Source of the DNA: Planctomycetales bacterium
Lineage (GTDB): Bacteria > Planctomycetota > Phycisphaerae > SM23-33
DNA length: 11,169 bases
Assembly (NCBI GenBank): GCA_030631125.1
Contig: DAOVLS010000050.1
Location: 1-11,169 of the forward strand
Reading direction: 5' to 3'
The translations under genes were made by a program, and so were the position numbers. The notes under the pieces were generated by a model, which was not told the origin of the DNA, searched no databases, and saw only the letters and a program-made list of their open reading frames with translations. This document shows, piece by piece, positions 1-5,940 of this stretch; position 1 is the first letter of the stretch; every line of letters starts with the position of its first letter.

Positions 1-230
1 CGGACCGTGCATTCCCATTTGCCCTGGCCGGTGGTGGTATCGACGAAGATCGGATCGAGCGTGCACTCGTCGCGGACCAGGCCGTCGTACTCGGTGGGCG
101 TCGAGTTCAGCAGGAGCATCTTGGCCGTCAGGTCGTCGGGCGTGCCGTCGAGTGTGTAGTGCATTGTAACCGTCGGCTTCTCGCCGGTGGTCCACTCGCG
201 GCTGTCGATTTTTTCGGTCAGTGTCGCCAT
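1..230 (-). CDS. Tail protein downstream of tape measure, 3' end outside window
   Basis: An open frame starts at ATG 230-228 and runs off the left edge, giving the first 76 residues (MATLTEKIDSREWTTG...). It begins 3 nt after the tape measure stop, in the same operon. No strong ribosome binding site is visible right before it, so translation may depend on coupling to the tape measure gene. The visible part is rich in Thr, Asp and Val, alternates in a beta-like way, and has no signal peptide or membrane segment. By position it could be a distal tail or baseplate component, but I do not recognise the family. The reading frame is well supported; the function is inferred only from its place in the operon. 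Confidence 0.7.
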   Translation of the reverse strand, partial: MATLTEKIDSREWTTGEKPTVTMHYTLDGTPDDLTAKMLLLNSTPTEYDGLVRDECTLDPIFVDTTTGQGKWECTV

Positions 231-233
231 GGT

Positions 234-2231
234 CTATGTGAAGCTAACTCCCTCAGCGTTACGGAGCGGGCGAGTGTTCTTCTCGATCTTGTCGATGCCG
301 TTGGCCATGCGGTCGGTCGCGCCGCCGGTCTGGAGGCCAAGGACGTTGGCGGCGACGAAGGTTCCCTGCGCACCGATCTTCGCGGCTTGGCGACCTAGCA
401 GATCGCCCATCCCGGCAATGGCGCGGTTGGCCTTGGCGATGATGTCGTCGGCCCCCTCGAGTTTGTCCGGACCGGCGGCCTCTTTTGCCTTGCGCTTCTT
501 GCGGGCCTCCTCTACGGCGTCTCGCCATTCCTTGCGGGCCTTGGCCAGGTCGGCTTCGTTGTCGGTCATGCGGCGTTCGTACTCGGCGTCGAGTTCGCTG
601 TGCTTGCGAAGGTTCTCCCGGCCAATCTCGCCCATCGTCGCTTCGTGAACCGCTGTCGCGCGACGACGTTCCGCTTCGCGTTTCGCCTCCCGCTCGGCGG
701 TCTTGCGTTGCTGCTCATCGTCTATCTGCGAGATGGCCCGCTGCTTTTCCTGCTCGACGAGTTTATTCTCGGCCTCCAAATCGACCGAGTCGTCAAACAG
801 GCTCTTTATCCAGTTCCACGCCTTTTTTGCTCCGGACTTGATACGCTCCCACGTCTTGGCGAAGAATCCCACGAACCCATACCAGGTCTTGGCGAAGAAT
901 GCGGTGGTCTCGATCCAGCCGACTTCCAGGGCGTGCCAGACGACCTCGACGACAGCCAGCAGGCCATGCCATGCGTCGTAGCCGATCTTGATGAAGAAGT
1001 TGCGGAAGTTCAGCCAGGCCTTCTCCAGGAAATTGACGCCGCGCGTCCATTCCATCTTGAGTGTCTGCCACAGAACCTTGACGGCCAGGGAAATGTCGCC
1101 GGCCGCCAGTGCGTCGGCGATGCCCTGGTATGCGGTCAGTGCGTCGTCCTTGAGGACACCGAACTTCTCACCCAGCCAGGTCAGTGCCTTGCCGCCCGCG
1201 CCGCTGGCTACGACCAGATACGTCCCGAGCGCCGCAACAGCCGCGATCACCAGGCCAATCGGCGAAAGCAGGAAGGCGATAACACCGGCCAGGAGTTTGA
1301 AAACCGTCCCGACTGTCGTAACGATAGTGACAAGAGCGCCGAGGGCGCTGCCCAGGCCGCTGATAATTGTGCCGAGTACCACCAGTGCAATCCCACCGGC
1401 CAGCACAGCCGCGGCGACTTTCAGGACTGTTACGATGATTTCGCGGTTGGCTTGAATCCAGGCGCTGACCTTCATGGCCACATCGGTAATTGTCTCGGCA
1501 AGTTGTTTCAGCACCGGGGCCAGAGCCGCGCCCACGCGGAAGACACCCATTTTGACGACCTTCCATAGGGCGTCGAGCGTGTCGGTGAACTCCTCGGCTG
1601 CGGCCGCATCCTCACTGCTCATCGTCAGACCCAGCCGACGGGCCTCTTTCTGGAGTTGCTCTATCCCCTTGGCTCCCTTGGCCATCATGGGCAGAAGCTG
1701 CGTGCCGGCCCGACCGAACAGTGCTTGGGCGAGGGCGGCCTTGCGCGTAGGATCCTCGATTCGGGAGATTGCCTCGGCCATGAGCTTGAACTGCTCTTCC
1801 GGCGCGAGGCCCTTAAGGTCCTTGTACGCCAGTCCAATGTCGGCCAGCGCATCGGTCTGCGTCGATAGCCCGCGCCCGGCATCGTAAATACTACGCTGCA
1901 TCCGGCGAAATCCGGTCTCAAGGGCCTCGATGGAAGTGCCCGTCTGACTGGCGACGAACTTCAATTCGCTGAGCGCCTCGACGGACAGGCCGGTCCGCTT
2001 GGCCATCTTTGCTATCTGGTCGCCCATGGAACTGAACGCCTTGGCCGCGCCAAGCAGGGGCGCAAGTATTGCCGCACCCAGACCCGCCATCTTAAGGCCC
2101 ATGTTGCGGATGGAGCTCCCGAACGCCTTGATCTTCTTCTCGGCCCGGCGCAGTCCGCGCACGAGTTTGCTATCGTCGGCGAACAACTCGACGAACGCCC
2201 GACCGGCCCGGATTCCACGTGATGAAGCCAT
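234..2231 (-). CDS. Tape measure protein
   Basis: A 665-residue protein with the layout of phage tape measure proteins, which set tail length and are ejected with the DNA. Residues 1-60 are basic and helical. Residues 75-200 form an alpha-helical region (GLSVEALSEL near 81-90). Residues 264-345 are a long Ala/Val/Leu/Gly hydrophobic stretch with several possible membrane helices. Residues 395-475 are rich in regularly spaced Trp and Phe. Residues 483-586 form a highly charged coiled coil. The last 40 residues end in a Gly/Asn-rich tail. At roughly 1.5 angstrom per residue this predicts a tail near 100 nm, short to average for a siphovirus. The ATG at 2231 follows the Mom-like gene stop by 6 nt, with AAGGTG upstream. 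Position after the tail tube and assembly chaperone genes agrees with the call. Confidence 0.9.
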   Translation of the reverse strand: MASSRGIRAGRAFVELFADDSKLVRGLRRAEKKIKAFGSSIRNMGLKMAGLGAAILAPLLGAAKAFSSMGDQIAKMAKRTGLSVEALSELKFVASQTGTSIEALETGFRRMQRSIYDAGRGLSTQTDALADIGLAYKDLKGLAPEEQFKLMAEAISRIEDPTRKAALAQALFGRAGTQLLPMMAKGAKGIEQLQKEARRLGLTMSSEDAAAAEEFTDTLDALWKVVKMGVFRVGAALAPVLKQLAETITDVAMKVSAWIQANREIIVTVLKVAAAVLAGGIALVVLGTIISGLGSALGALVTIVTTVGTVFKLLAGVIAFLLSPIGLVIAAVAALGTYLVVASGAGGKALTWLGEKFGVLKDDALTAYQGIADALAAGDISLAVKVLWQTLKMEWTRGVNFLEKAWLNFRNFFIKIGYDAWHGLLAVVEVVWHALEVGWIETTAFFAKTWYGFVGFFAKTWERIKSGAKKAWNWIKSLFDDSVDLEAENKLVEQEKQRAISQIDDEQQRKTAEREAKREAERRRATAVHEATMGEIGRENLRKHSELDAEYERRMTDNEADLAKARKEWRDAVEEARKKRKAKEAAGPDKLEGADDIIAKANRAIAGMGDLLGRQAAKIGAQGTFVAANVLGLQTGGATDRMANGIDKIEKNTRPLRNAEGVSFT

Positions 2232-2237
2232 TCGTTA

Positions 2238-2978
2238 TCACACCTTCATTTGCATTGCGGCCGTAAAAGCGGGCTGGCGGAACTGCCCCGCCCTCTCAAT
2301 CCTGGGAGGATTGTGGGTCTCTCTTGACCCCTCGCCCGCGTCAATTTTCCATAACAGATCGTCGTGCTTCGGATACATCTGCGTCCACTCGACCGGACTC
2401 TCCCGCAGCAGGCGCTTCCGCGTCGCGTGGTCGCACAGGAACCTTACATACCGGAACTGCCGGCCCCAGACCTTCCGAAGCCCAAGGGCAGTCCAGACGC
2501 TTTTCTTTCGCGTCCCGAAGCGGGTTATCATGAACCTCGGATGCACCGGCTCGTTGTCGGCGGTTAGGTAGATTTCGGTCGTGATGTAACCGCCGTAAAG
2601 CCAGTTCGACCCCTGATACACATAACCGGGCTTGCCGCGAATGCCGTCGGCCCAGGTGAACAGTAAAACTCGTTCCGGTTGGTTCGCTCTGAACCACCGG
2701 GCGCAGCCAGCCAGGAATTCACTCTCCGTATTGCGCGGCAAATCGTCCCGGCAACACAGACGGCACAGTTCCCAGTAATCGCCCGTGTCCAGGCTGGGGA
2801 AGAGTTTCTGGATAGTATGCCGTGGCCGAGTGCCCCAGCCCCAGATAGCAGCGCCGCCCAGGCCCTGATCATCGTAGAAGCCGAGAGACACCATGCAGTG
2901 CGGCGGAAAGATGTTGCTGTAATGCCACCGCAGGCACAGCCGCTTGGCCTCGTCCGTGTTTATGCAATCAACGTGCAT
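2238..2978 (-). CDS. Mom-like DNA modification protein (GNAT-related)
   Basis: A 246-residue soluble protein resembling the phage Mu Mom family, which modifies adenine in phage DNA to N6-methylcarbamoyl adenine and so blocks host restriction. Motifs seen in order: RWHYS at 17-21 (the HYS motif near the Mom N-terminus); ELCRLCCRDDLPRNTESEFL at 70-89, like the Mom segment with Asn-Ser/Thr-Glu-Ser/Ser-like residues; and FTWADGIRGKPGYVYQGSNW at 107-126, followed by LYGG, matching the Mom pattern Ala-Asp...Gly...Gly...Tyr-Gln-Ala/Gly-x-Asn-Trp/Phe-x-Tyr. The last 35 residues are Pro/Arg-rich and look poorly structured. The start at 2978 lies 2 nt after the holin-like gene stop, with a weak ribosome binding site. 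Sitting inside a structural operon implies late expression, just before packaging. The family assignment is by motif memory; substrate and exact chemistry are not shown by sequence. Confidence 0.72.
   Translation of the reverse strand: MHVDCINTDEAKRLCLRWHYSNIFPPHCMVSLGFYDDQGLGGAAIWGWGTRPRHTIQKLFPSLDTGDYWELCRLCCRDDLPRNTESEFLAGCARWFRANQPERVLLFTWADGIRGKPGYVYQGSNWLYGGYITTEIYLTADNEPVHPRFMITRFGTRKKSVWTALGLRKVWGRQFRYVRFLCDHATRKRLLRESPVEWTQMYPKHDDLLWKIDAGEGSRETHNPPRIERAGQFRQPAFTAAMQMKV
2297..2313. repeat. Perfect 7-bp inverted repeat in the 3' end of the Mom-like gene
   Basis: CAATCCT and AGGATTG flank a 3-nt spacer, making a perfect 7-bp hairpin in either strand. It lies inside the low-complexity C-terminal codons of the Mom-like gene, about 65 nt before the tape measure start. 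No run of T follows, so a classical terminator is unlikely. It could be an RNA structure affecting mRNA stability, or chance. Confidence 0.4.
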
Positions 2979-2980
2979 GG

Positions 2981-3229
2981 CTACTTGGTGTTCGTCGAAC
3001 CGGCCACCCTGGCCGCATCCACCTCGGCCTCGGCCTTCATGAAGCCGAGCGCACCGAGTATGGCCGTCAGTGCCCCGACGACGTTGGGCACGTAGGCCAT
3101 GTACACTTCGACGGACGTCTGCGCCTCTGCGGCGTCAACGTCGCGGAACATCGCGTACAGACCGGCGACGACCAGCGCCACAGCGGCCAGGAATTTTCGG
3201 GAAGTAAGTTTCGTCATGAACCATTTCAT
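2981..3229 (-). CDS. Holin-like small membrane protein
   Basis: An 82-residue protein from ATG 3229 (MKWFMTKLTSRKF...). This start is chosen over an in-frame start at 3301 because AAGGAG lies 9 nt upstream and because ATGA at this point overlaps the stop of the hidden -1 frame from the lipoprotein gene. Residues 12-28 form one hydrophobic helix and 47-64 a second, separated by an acidic loop, with a short mixed C-terminal tail. This two-helix layout with a basic N-terminus fits phage holins, which open the inner membrane at lysis time. The neighbour on the upstream side encodes a lipoprotein and putative spanin, which supports a lysis role. No endolysin gene is visible in the window. It could also be an unrelated small phage membrane protein. 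Confidence 0.55.
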   Translation of the reverse strand: MKWFMTKLTSRKFLAAVALVVAGLYAMFRDVDAAEAQTSVEVYMAYVPNVVGALTAILGALGFMKAEAEVDAARVAGSTNTK

Positions 3230-3563
3230 CGCTTCTTTCTCCTTGTGAATTGGCGCACGATAAGCGTCGCGCCGATACCCAACAGGACAGCCCAGAACCA
3301 TCCTACCCCGGCCGCTAAGGCGTAGCCGGTGACGGTTCGTCCGATACCGATTTCACCGGCGGGGTCGTCTCCTCCAGCTCCGCCGCTGCCGGCAAAGGGT
3401 TTCCCAGGCCGGTCCCTCCGTCGGTGATAGTGATATTCACCGTGCAGTCAGAATTGTCTTTCAGGCAGATACCCTGCCCGCCCATACCGCCCGTGCCGTC
3501 ACAACCGGCTGCAACCAAAAGCACGGCTACGGCCACTGCTACTGCAATCCATTGCGTTTTCAT
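3226..3563 (-). CDS. Predicted -1 frameshift fusion: lipoprotein with C-terminal transmembrane helix (u-spanin-like)
   Basis: Reading the lipoprotein to codon 55, slipping back one base at G GGA AAC (3405-3399) and continuing from 3399 gives a 112-residue protein ending at TGA 3228-3226. The new C-terminus is 57 residues: a Gly/Ala/Asp-rich linker, then a clear membrane helix (core AAGVGWFWAVLLGIGATLIV) and a basic tail RQFTRRKKR. The -1 frame has no ATG, GTG or TTG before the helix itself, so it cannot easily be made alone. Its stop overlaps the holin-like start as ATGA, which is how real genes in this operon are joined. Lipid anchor at the N-terminus plus helix with cytoplasmic basic tail at the C-terminus is the topology of unimolecular spanins such as T1 gp11, which join inner and outer membrane at lysis. 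The frame and motifs are seen directly; frameshifting and function are inferred. Confidence 0.6.
3315..3563 (-). CDS. Small lipoprotein (zero-frame product)
   Basis: An 82-residue protein beginning MKTQWIAVAVAVAVLLVAAG then Cys21: a short basic N-terminus, a hydrophobic core, and a lipobox-like AAGC, giving lipid attachment at Cys21 by signal peptidase II. Two more Cys (33 and 40) could form a disulfide outside the membrane. Residues 22-55 are Gly/Asp/Thr-rich, and 56-82 are Pro/Glu-rich (TTPPVKSVSDEPSPATP). There is no Asp at +2... in fact residue 22 is Asp, which in Enterobacteria would favour inner membrane retention; the rule may not hold in this host. Start ATG 3563 overlaps the preceding chaperone stop (ATGA) and has AAGGAG 7 nt upstream. 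Small size, lipobox and Pro-rich tail recall outer-membrane spanins (Rz1-like). The same DNA encodes a second product by predicted frameshifting at codons 54-55. Confidence 0.7.
   Translation of the reverse strand: MKTQWIAVAVAVAVLLVAAGCDGTGGMGGQGICLKDNSDCTVNITITDGGTGLGNPLPAAAELEETTPPVKSVSDEPSPATP
3357..3419 (-). promoter_or_regulatory. Predicted programmed -1 frameshift signal (G GGA AAC)
   Basis: The slippery heptamer GGGAAAC occupies 3405-3399 and sits in the lipoprotein frame exactly as X XXY YYZ (codons GGA 3404-3402, AAC 3401-3399). Upstream, the Shine-Dalgarno-like GGAGGG (3419-3414) lies 8 nt before it, the arrangement that stimulates slipping in E. coli dnaX. Downstream, CGGCGG (3385-3380) can pair perfectly with CCGCCG (3362-3357), a 6-bp GC stem starting 13 nt after the heptamer. 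Lambda uses the related GGGAAAG in its G/GT shift. Confidence 0.62.
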
Positions 3564-4269
3564 CTTTCGCTCCTTCCATTAGGGGCCGCGAAGGCCTGTT
3601 TTAGAGTTCCGATGTTCTCGGTGTTCACTTCAATCACCTCGCCCGGCTCACGGTCGAACGGGTCGAAGTCGGCGACCTTGAAGGCCCGGCCCTTTTTCGG
3701 GTCGCGGTGGACGTTGCCGATCAATGCACACAGCAGCGCCGTCCGACCCCACTCGTCGCGCCCGTGGCCCTCGGCCATCCAGAGCAGTTGCCGCAACGTC
3801 AGCGGTCGGGGATCGACTCCGAGGCTTCCGGCGATGAACCAGACATCGCGCCACGGATCGCCTCGTCGATGTCCAGACCTTCGATCCGCGTCTCGATGGC
3901 CTTGACGGCCGCTTCGATCATCTTTGCCTGTGTTTCCACGGCGCGGGCTCGGTCGGCCCGGCCGCGCTGGCGGAAAAAATCGATTAGTTCCTCATAGAAC
4001 GCCTGCTGCGCCGCCAGTAGCGTTGCGCCGTCAAAACTCGCCCGCACATCGGCTTCGGTTACCTTGTGGGCCTCGAACTGACTTACCAGCAGGCAACAGA
4101 TGACCTCGCCAAGTAGCAATTCGTCCGTGCCGAGGCGCGTCAGGAGCGGTGGGTCGCCTGCTTCCGGTTGGAGCAGGTCAATCTTCAGTGTGTCCTTGAC
4201 CTGCTGGGCAGTGCCGAGGTTGAGGCTTACGCTCCAGGTCCGTCCGGCGGTATCGGTAAAGGTTTTCAT
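3560..4269 (-). CDS. Predicted frameshifted tail assembly chaperone (GT-like fusion)
   Basis: Overlapping the G-like gene end in the -1 frame is a conserved-looking stretch: PWRDVWFIAGSLGVDPRPLT, LRQLLWMAEG, then a WGRTALLCALIGN-like helix, HRDPKKGRAF and a DFDPFD segment. From memory this matches phage proteins found just before tape measures (pattern LTLREL..MAEG...W..TA...A..AN.HRDPKK). The first in-frame start codon is TTG 3796, which would cut off the PWRDVWFIAGSLGVDP part; upstream of it there is no ATG, GTG or TTG back to an in-frame TGA at about 3994. A -1 shift within 3991-3857 would fuse it to the G-like protein, as in lambda G/GT. Slipping at 3979-3973 would give about 236 residues. 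It ends at TGA 3562-3560, overlapping the lipoprotein start as ATGA. The reading frame is well supported; the exact slip point is not. Confidence 0.6.
3799..4269 (-). CDS. Tail assembly chaperone, G-like zero-frame product
   Basis: A 156-residue acidic helical protein, MKTFTDTAGRTWSVSLNLGT..., with a short beta N-terminus (residues 1-20) followed by helices. It sits between the tail tube gene and the tape measure, where the lambda G equivalent is found; such chaperones coat the tape measure while the tube polymerises and are absent from the virion. ATG 4269 is chosen because it overlaps the tube gene stop as TAATG and has GAGGTGG 7 nt upstream; a longer in-frame start at 4290 lies inside the tube gene and lacks that support. 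The protein ends with a Ser/Pro-rich tail (SGSSPEASESIPDR). The family is inferred from position, length and helical make-up. Confidence 0.75.
   Translation of the reverse strand: MKTFTDTAGRTWSVSLNLGTAQQVKDTLKIDLLQPEAGDPPLLTRLGTDELLLGEVICCLLVSQFEAHKVTEADVRASFDGATLLAAQQAFYEELIDFFRQRGRADRARAVETQAKMIEAAVKAIETRIEGLDIDEAIRGAMSGSSPEASESIPDR
3944..3993 (-). promoter_or_regulatory. Candidate -1 frameshift signal (T TTT TTC) in chaperone gene
   Basis: T TTT TTC at 3979-3973 is in the zero frame as X XXY YYZ (codons 98-99, Phe-Phe). A Shine-Dalgarno-like GAGGA (3993-3989) lies 9 nt upstream, and CGGGC (3960-3956) can pair with GCCCG (3948-3944) starting 12 nt downstream. It is the only canonical heptamer I find in the interval where a shift could reach the conserved -1 frame. 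Against it: slipping here would replace about 57 helical G-like residues by a low-complexity Arg/Gly/Pro-rich stretch of about 40 residues before the conserved part, so a later unrecognised site may be used instead. Confidence 0.38.
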
Positions 4270-4709
4270 TACGCAGCCACCTCGTGCCACTCTTCGAACC
4301 GTGCGAGTTTGGCCGTTACGTCGGCAACGATGGCCTCCTCGAGCGCCTCGTTTCGGCTAAAGTTGGTGATTGAAAAATCGCCGAGCGGTCCCTGTGCGCC
4401 GATGACTGTCCGCTTCTGGTCGAGCACCGCCAATGCGACGGTGCCAGCCGAGAGGAACGCGGCCTTGATCGCGTCAAAAACGGCATCGCCAGGCCGCCAG
4501 ACCATCTGGAACTCGACGCTGCACTCCCGTAGCGTCGGAGCGGTGGCCCGCCAGCCGCTGTTGCCGCGCGTGGTGATGTCCGCTTCGCCTGCTTCGAGGC
4601 TGAGCGTCACGTCGCGGACGTTGTCCACCTCGGTCATCAGGGCCGGATCGGTTTCACCGGCTGCGCCCTGGTACAGCCCGGCGTTCATTCCAAGTACGTA
4701 TGTCGCCAT
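4269..4709 (-). CDS. Major tail (tube) protein
   Basis: A 146-residue beta-rich protein, MATYVLGMNAGLYQGAAG..., with a long polar loop followed by strand patterns such as VTLSLEAGEADITTRGNSGW, then a helix (GDAVFDAIKAAFLSAG) and further strands (TVALAVLDQKRTV). This order of strands and one central helix, with the ADITTRG-type motif, is typical of siphovirus tube proteins, which stack as hexameric rings around the DNA channel. It lies directly before the chaperone pair and after the completion proteins, as expected. ATG 4709 is preceded by AGGAG overlapping the stop of the upstream gene (12 nt gap). No sheath gene is present next to it, pointing to a non-contractile tail. Confidence 0.82.
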   Translation of the reverse strand: MATYVLGMNAGLYQGAAGETDPALMTEVDNVRDVTLSLEAGEADITTRGNSGWRATAPTLRECSVEFQMVWRPGDAVFDAIKAAFLSAGTVALAVLDQKRTVIGAQGPLGDFSITNFSRNEALEEAIVADVTAKLARFEEWHEVAA

Positions 4710-4721
4710 TTTCCTGGTCTC

Positions 4722-5159
4722 CTACTTCACGCTGTCTCGCCACATGGCGGCCAGCTTGGGTTTTTCCTTCTCAAAGGCCGGTCCCATGAATGGCCTGGCC
4801 TTAATCCTTACACGTCGTTTCCTGCGGCGTCCCCGAAGGCCTTCGACTACCGTCGAGACACCGCCATGTTCCAATGCGTGTGGTGCGTCGCCGATTTTCT
4901 GGTTCAGCCGCGCCGGACCGATTACCACGCTGCGACGGTCTCGTTCGTAGCCGAAGAAAATGAATTTCTTCAGCAGGCCCGCATGAGAACTCGGCGGCTG
5001 GCCCGGTGAACTTGCACGCTTACGCTTGCGGATAGACGACTTCGCACCTCGTCGCACAAACGCCCCGAACTTGCTCAGCACCCGCCGGGCCGTGCGATCC
5101 ACTGCCGAGCGAACCGCCTTGCGGTCGAAGAACATCTTTTTCGTAACCATGCCGATCAT
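4722..5159 (-). CDS. HK97 gp10-like tail completion/neck protein
   Basis: A 145-residue, strongly basic protein. Residues 10-45 form a helix with many Arg/Lys, followed by KRKRASSPGQPPSSHAGLLK, a motif typical of the HK97 gp10 family (Pro-Gly-x-Pro-Pro...Ser/His...G-x-L-K/R), then strands (FIFFGYERDRRSVVIGPARL), HALEHGG and an ARPFMGPAFE motif near the C-terminus, also characteristic (RPFM.PA). Members sit in the neck between connector and tail tube. ATG 5159 overlaps the preceding stop as ATGA; an alternative ATG at 5150 would remove three residues. Confidence 0.82.
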   Translation of the reverse strand: MIGMVTKKMFFDRKAVRSAVDRTARRVLSKFGAFVRRGAKSSIRKRKRASSPGQPPSSHAGLLKKFIFFGYERDRRSVVIGPARLNQKIGDAPHALEHGGVSTVVEGLRGRRRKRRVRIKARPFMGPAFEKEKPKLAAMWRDSVK

Positions 5160-5584
5160 TTCAGCACCCGGTAGGTCAGCGTTAGAACGCTTGTAAACAG
5201 CCGCTTCTCAGCCAGGTGGTCTGGGGCGTAGACCGGCTCGTTGACTGTCCGCACCCACACCGCCCATGGCGCTGTCTGCAAGGGCCGTCGCTTGAGGAAC
5301 TCGGCAATCTCATCGACCAGCCCGAGCAGCAGAGCGACTTCGGTGTCGAGGTTCTTGCCGAGCTTCTTCTGGATACCCACGTCAACCCGCACGTCGTGCT
5401 GCGAGAGGCTTCGTGACGCGCCGCTTATCTCCACGGCTGCGGGCACGACCGTCACCCGCAGGTCCTTCATGTCCGCTAGTTCGTAAGTCGGCAGTACCCG
5501 GCGAACGGCGCTTACCGGCTGGCTGAAAGCCCCGCCGGCCAGTTCGGTTACCACGGCGTCCGCGATGTCGATTGTCAGCGCCAT
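5156..5584 (-). CDS. Tail terminator/completion-like protein
   Basis: A 142-residue protein MALTIDIADAVVTELAGGAF... The pattern of an N-terminal helix, strands around DLRVTVVPAAVEISGASRSL, DVRVDVGIQKKL, a central helix (VALLLGLVDEIAEFLKRRPL) and C-terminal strands ending in FTSVLTLTYRVLK is that of small tail terminators/joining proteins of the gpU type, which cap the tail tube at the head end. ATG 5584 is chosen over an in-frame upstream start at 5623 because it forms TAATG with the preceding stop and has GAGAGGA 7 nt upstream. It lies just before the gp10-like gene, whereas in many siphoviruses the order is the reverse, so the exact role (terminator or head-tail joiner) is uncertain. Confidence 0.65.
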   Translation of the reverse strand: MALTIDIADAVVTELAGGAFSQPVSAVRRVLPTYELADMKDLRVTVVPAAVEISGASRSLSQHDVRVDVGIQKKLGKNLDTEVALLLGLVDEIAEFLKRRPLQTAPWAVWVRTVNEPVYAPDHLAEKRLFTSVLTLTYRVLK

Positions 5585-5931
5585 TACTTGTTCCTCTCTG
5601 CGGTCACCCGGTCGGCCAGCCAATACACGGCCTCGGTCTCGGTGGCGTCGAGCGAATCAATCAGGTCCGCGAAATTCATCCCCGCCTCAATTTGCATCTT
5701 GAGCGACCGTGCAACCATCGCCAGTCGAGAGGCCTGCACGAAGGCCGGTCGTTTGTCGGCCGGGACGGCGTTGATCCGGTCAATGCGTGCCTGGGCAGCC
5801 TGCCGCTGCTCGGCCGTCATGGCGGCCAGCCGGGCCTGCCTTCGCGCCTCCAACTCCGCCTTGCGCTCGGCGGGCGTTCGGTCCAATCGTTCCTGAATAG
5901 CCTGCGGGATGTCTGGAATCTGCTCTGCCAT
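5584..5931 (-). CDS. Small helical phage protein, function unknown
   Basis: A 115-residue protein MAEQIPDIPQAIQERLDRTP..., almost entirely alpha-helical by composition, with a charged Ala/Arg/Glu coiled-coil-like part (residues 18-60), then KRPAFVQASRLAMVARSLKM and an acidic C-terminal helix. It has no membrane segment or signal. Its start has GAGG overlapping the stop of the upstream beta protein (TGAGG, 7 nt spacer to ATG). Position between a fibre-like protein and tail completion genes suggests an assembly or connector role, for example a small chaperone of the fibre, but I do not recognise the family. Confidence 0.72.
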   Translation of the reverse strand: MAEQIPDIPQAIQERLDRTPAERKAELEARRQARLAAMTAEQRQAAQARIDRINAVPADKRPAFVQASRLAMVARSLKMQIEAGMNFADLIDSLDATETEAVYWLADRVTAERNK

Positions 5932-5940
5932 GGGAATACC

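Noticed and set aside
600..1568. 322-codon plus-strand frame opposite the tape measure gene
   Set aside because: It is antisense to a well-supported tape measure protein, has a shadow-like composition with many Gln/Asp/Cys, and lacks a ribosome binding site or recognisable motif.
2281..2320. Rho-independent terminator after the Mom-like gene
   Set aside because: The hairpin is not followed by a T run on either strand and lies inside coding sequence, with the tape measure gene just downstream in the same operon.
2981..3301. Longer 106-residue start for the holin-like gene at 3301
   Set aside because: The extra 24 residues have no ribosome binding site and are the third frame of the hidden membrane segment; ATG 3229 has AAGGAG and an ATGA overlap.
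3560..3796. Independent 78-residue gene starting at TTG 3796
   Set aside because: It would cut the conserved WRDVWFIAGSLGVDPRPLT segment in the same frame, and no Shine-Dalgarno sequence precedes the TTG; a frameshift fusion explains the frame better.
5156..5623. Longer start at 5623 for the tail terminator-like gene
   Set aside because: It would overlap the previous gene by 40 nt with an unlikely peptide; ATG 5584 has TAATG coupling and a good ribosome binding site.
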